The notes under the pieces: model-generated
The model's input: only the letters and a program-made list of their open reading frames with translations
Told to the model about the DNA's origin: nothing
The model's database searches: none
Shown here: positions 61,831 to 64,000 of the stretch, in pieces
How the letters are laid out: the number at the start of each line of letters is the position of its first letter
How positions within the stretch are numbered: position 1 is the first letter of the stretch
Origin: Chamaecyparis obtusa
Lineage: Eukaryota > Streptophyta > Pinopsida > Cupressales > Cupressaceae
Length of the DNA stretch: 64,000 bases
Assembly: GCA_027943335.1 (NCBI GenBank)
Contig: BSBK01002797.1
Span: 558,001-622,000 of the forward strand
Reading direction: 5' to 3'
Position numbers and translations under genes: made by a program

Positions 61831-62784
61831 AAGGTGTCAGGACTTAGGAAAAAATTAAAGCATGAGGCACTTAGACCTAGGGAAATATTAAAGCACGTGG
61901 AAATATGATTACTTAAGTGGTCGAAAAGGAAATGCAAAAATATAACAGGCCAAAAGGATCTTTTAGGGTTTTAAGGGTCCAACGGCTAGTTTTATGAATC
62001 TTCTGACCTGCAGACCAGGGAGTAAAACAATTTGCAGAGGCCAGAGGACAAGGCACAACTTCATGAAATTTTCAGGGATGCTTGGCAGGATAAAAATAGA
62101 GACCCTAGGCTAGATTTTAGCAAAATTTTCATGTACATGGAAATTGGGGTAACAGTAACTAGTTTTCAATCAAAAATTGCCAAGATTGTCATCTTCGTAA
62201 AGACTAGAATTGTAGAGTTTCTCAAGAGTTGGAGATTGGAGAGTATTCAGAGGTATGGGATGGGATACTTCTCCAAATTTTGTTGTGAGAGGAAGCTCTA
62301 GTTTCCACCATTAACCTTGGGTGAAACAAAAGAATATGATGAAGACAACTGAAGAAAGATCTGATTCAAGAAGATCGAATGACACAACCTTGTCAAGGTT
62401 TGGTTGATTGAAGCTTAGATTAGACATAAATGAAGGAAACTATGCTTGGATGTATGGGTAGATGCCCAAAAGATAGAAGACACGAGTTCACAACACTTAG
62501 CCATTTTGAAGATGGATTGAAGATTGATAGTTATGACAAGGTTTTGACACAAGATGAAAAAGACTCAAATTGATTAAATAGAGGGCTAAATCGGATTCAA
62601 AAGGATACTTTAGGAAAATGATTAGATTCTCAGTAGTTGCTACTCCATTCCTGACATATTGATTTTCTTGACAGACTCTGGAAATAGGCTGGAAAAGTTG
62701 GGTCTCTGACAGTTCTGACAACTTTTTGGAGATTTTTCAAAATTTCTCAAATGACTTTCTATAGGCTCCTACGACAGTGGGTAT

Positions 62785-62840
62785 AGCATGAAACGACAAT
62801 TGAAAAACTCGTACGACTATTGAAAAACTCACACGACAGT
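62785..62840. repeat. Short tandem repeat with ACGAC-TTGAAAAACTC units
   Basis: CGACAATTGAAAAACTCGTA, CGACTATTGAAAAACTCACA and CGACAGTTGA follow one another with a period near 20 bases, and related words continue to about 62940. Confidence 0.7.
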
Positions 62841-63039
62841 TGATAGCAGATTTTTTGACTTTTTGGAATTGACTGGTAGCAAAACTCGTACAATGGTATA
62901 CCTGATACCATACGAAAATCTGGGGTTTCTGAAATGACAATAGCCAAAAGTCATATGACTTTCTAACTTTAAAAGATGACTATTGACTCTAGAAAGGTGT
63001 TTGACATTAGATTTTGCAATTTTTGAGATTTTCAGTTTT

Positions 63040-63365
63040 AGATTGTTCACAAAATTATCTGTCCAAATTTGAAGGTTGTAGCGGATTGATTTGTTCTTAG
63101 TAACTAGATAGATAAACAAGCACACAAAATAGAAAGCAAGTGATTTCAAGGACATCTAAAAACAATGAACAAGGGACAAAGCAACCTTGCACATGAATAG
63201 TCAGATTGTTCACAAAATTGTTTGTCCAAATTTGAAGGTTGTAGTGGATGGATTTGTTCTTAGTAACCAGATAGATAAACAAGCACACAAAATAGCAAGC
63301 AAGTGATTTCAAGCACATCTAAAAACAATGAATAGGGGACAAAGCAACCCTACACATGAACAGTC
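63040..63365. repeat. 163-bp tandem duplication
   Basis: The unit beginning AGATTGTTCACAAAATT at 63040 is repeated at 63203 with about a dozen single-base differences by eye. Both contain the same minus-strand open frame, which explains two near-identical short ORFs here. Confidence 0.92.
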
Positions 63366-64000
63366 AAGTGACTGAATTGTGCTAATCCCTAGGAGTGCTA
63401 ATAGTGTATGCTCCAAAAAGTTTTGCACTAACACACATATTCCTAGAAAATGAAAATTTGGCCTCACTAGGGTTTTTAGTAATGGTCTAACTCTACAACT
63501 GTTTTGATCTCAAGAGGGAGAACTCCAATCCAGGTGCACCAGGGTTTTGAAATAGTCTGAGAACTTAATCTTCAGGATCTGCTAGGGAGATCTGACAGCC
63601 CAAAAAGAGACCACACCTGTGAAGATTTCCTCCACAAGGACATTTATATAGCGGCTACTGCTACCGCGGTGAAAATGGCTATTACCACTTAAGGTTCCAT
63701 CAATGTGGTTGACCCAATTAAGGGAATGTCTACTACGGTTAACCCTCTCTAAAGGTGACTCAAAAAATATACCACATGGAGACTGGTTCCAGATTCAAGG
63801 ATCTGAGTTTTTGGTACTACTCAAAAAGGGAGTAGAGCATAGTCCTCTAGCCTTTTCACTTTTAACCCAAACAAATAAGATAGATTAATCTGACATGCTA
63901 AGACCAAGATTATCTCACAAATATCTATGATGTCAAACACTCATGATCTATCAACCTCTCTAGAGAGAGAATGTATCAATCAGAAGCTGAAGACGCACAA

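Larger units (their letters stand above)
59339..64000. other. Probable 5' leader or flank of the gypsy element, repeat-rich
   Basis: Nothing here reads as a gene; the open frames are short and without domains. Its position upstream of gag on the minus strand fits a long Tat-type leader, but no LTR end or primer site was found up to the window edge, so the 5' LTR is either beyond it or lost. The region differs from the rest in being less AT-rich and in carrying several degenerate tandem repeats. Confidence 0.4.

Overview
The window looks like non-genic DNA of a seed plant with a large, repeat-rich genome. A gymnosperm such as a conifer fits best, but that is inference. Almost all recognisable coding sequence belongs to retrotransposons of plant type: a plant L1-like LINE with a C-terminal RNase H, a Ty1/copia element primed by initiator tRNA-Met, and a Ty3/gypsy element of Tat type with two RNase H domains. 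The background is AT-rich and holds long TA, TG and GA microsatellites. Most coding sequence is old and broken. No tRNA, rRNA, CRISPR or bacterial-type gene was seen.

Layout. 1-4.7 kb: the 5' leader, primer-binding-site-like stretch and 5' LTR of a minus-strand gypsy-like element that continues off the left edge. 4.7-6.0 kb: a probable diverged copia LTR. 6.0-9.0 kb: a microsatellite and featureless DNA. 9.0-15.6 kb: a LINE bounded by a 20-bp target-site duplication, with ORF1, ORF2 and an unexpected third coding region near the 3' end. 16.4-17.1 kb: a small intact zinc-knuckle gene on the minus strand with a well-placed TATA box, the best candidate for a host or domesticated gene. 17.1-21.9 kb: no gene seen. 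21.9-33.0 kb: a copia element on the minus strand with two 1.3-kb LTRs and an ATTTT duplication, split by a 3.97-kb insert that looks like a solo LTR. 33-38.8 kb: AT-rich DNA, a long purine/TA microsatellite and a decayed gene of unknown family. 38.9-43.2 kb: a second solo-LTR candidate of about 4.2 kb, inserted into a microsatellite. 43.4-46.9 kb: two further minus-strand LTR candidates. 46.9-59.3 kb: a minus-strand Tat-type gypsy element whose gag is interrupted by a compact, non-autonomous LTR element carrying one intact 361-codon gag-like ORF. 59.3-64 kb: probable 5' leader or flank of the gypsy element, rich in degenerate tandem repeats.

The elements form a nested record. The compact gag-only element entered the gypsy gag, a solo-LTR-like insert entered the copia pol, and another LTR entered a microsatellite. 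Stops inside the old ORFs are mostly of the kind produced by C-to-T and G-to-A change (Gln to TAA/TAG, Trp to TGA), as expected of methylated, silenced plant DNA. The observations most worth following are the extra LINE ORF, the intact gag-only element, the zinc-knuckle gene, the decayed unknown gene, and the promoter-like motif clusters inside two LTRs. Coordinates and translations were read by eye; family names rest on motif recognition, not on searches.
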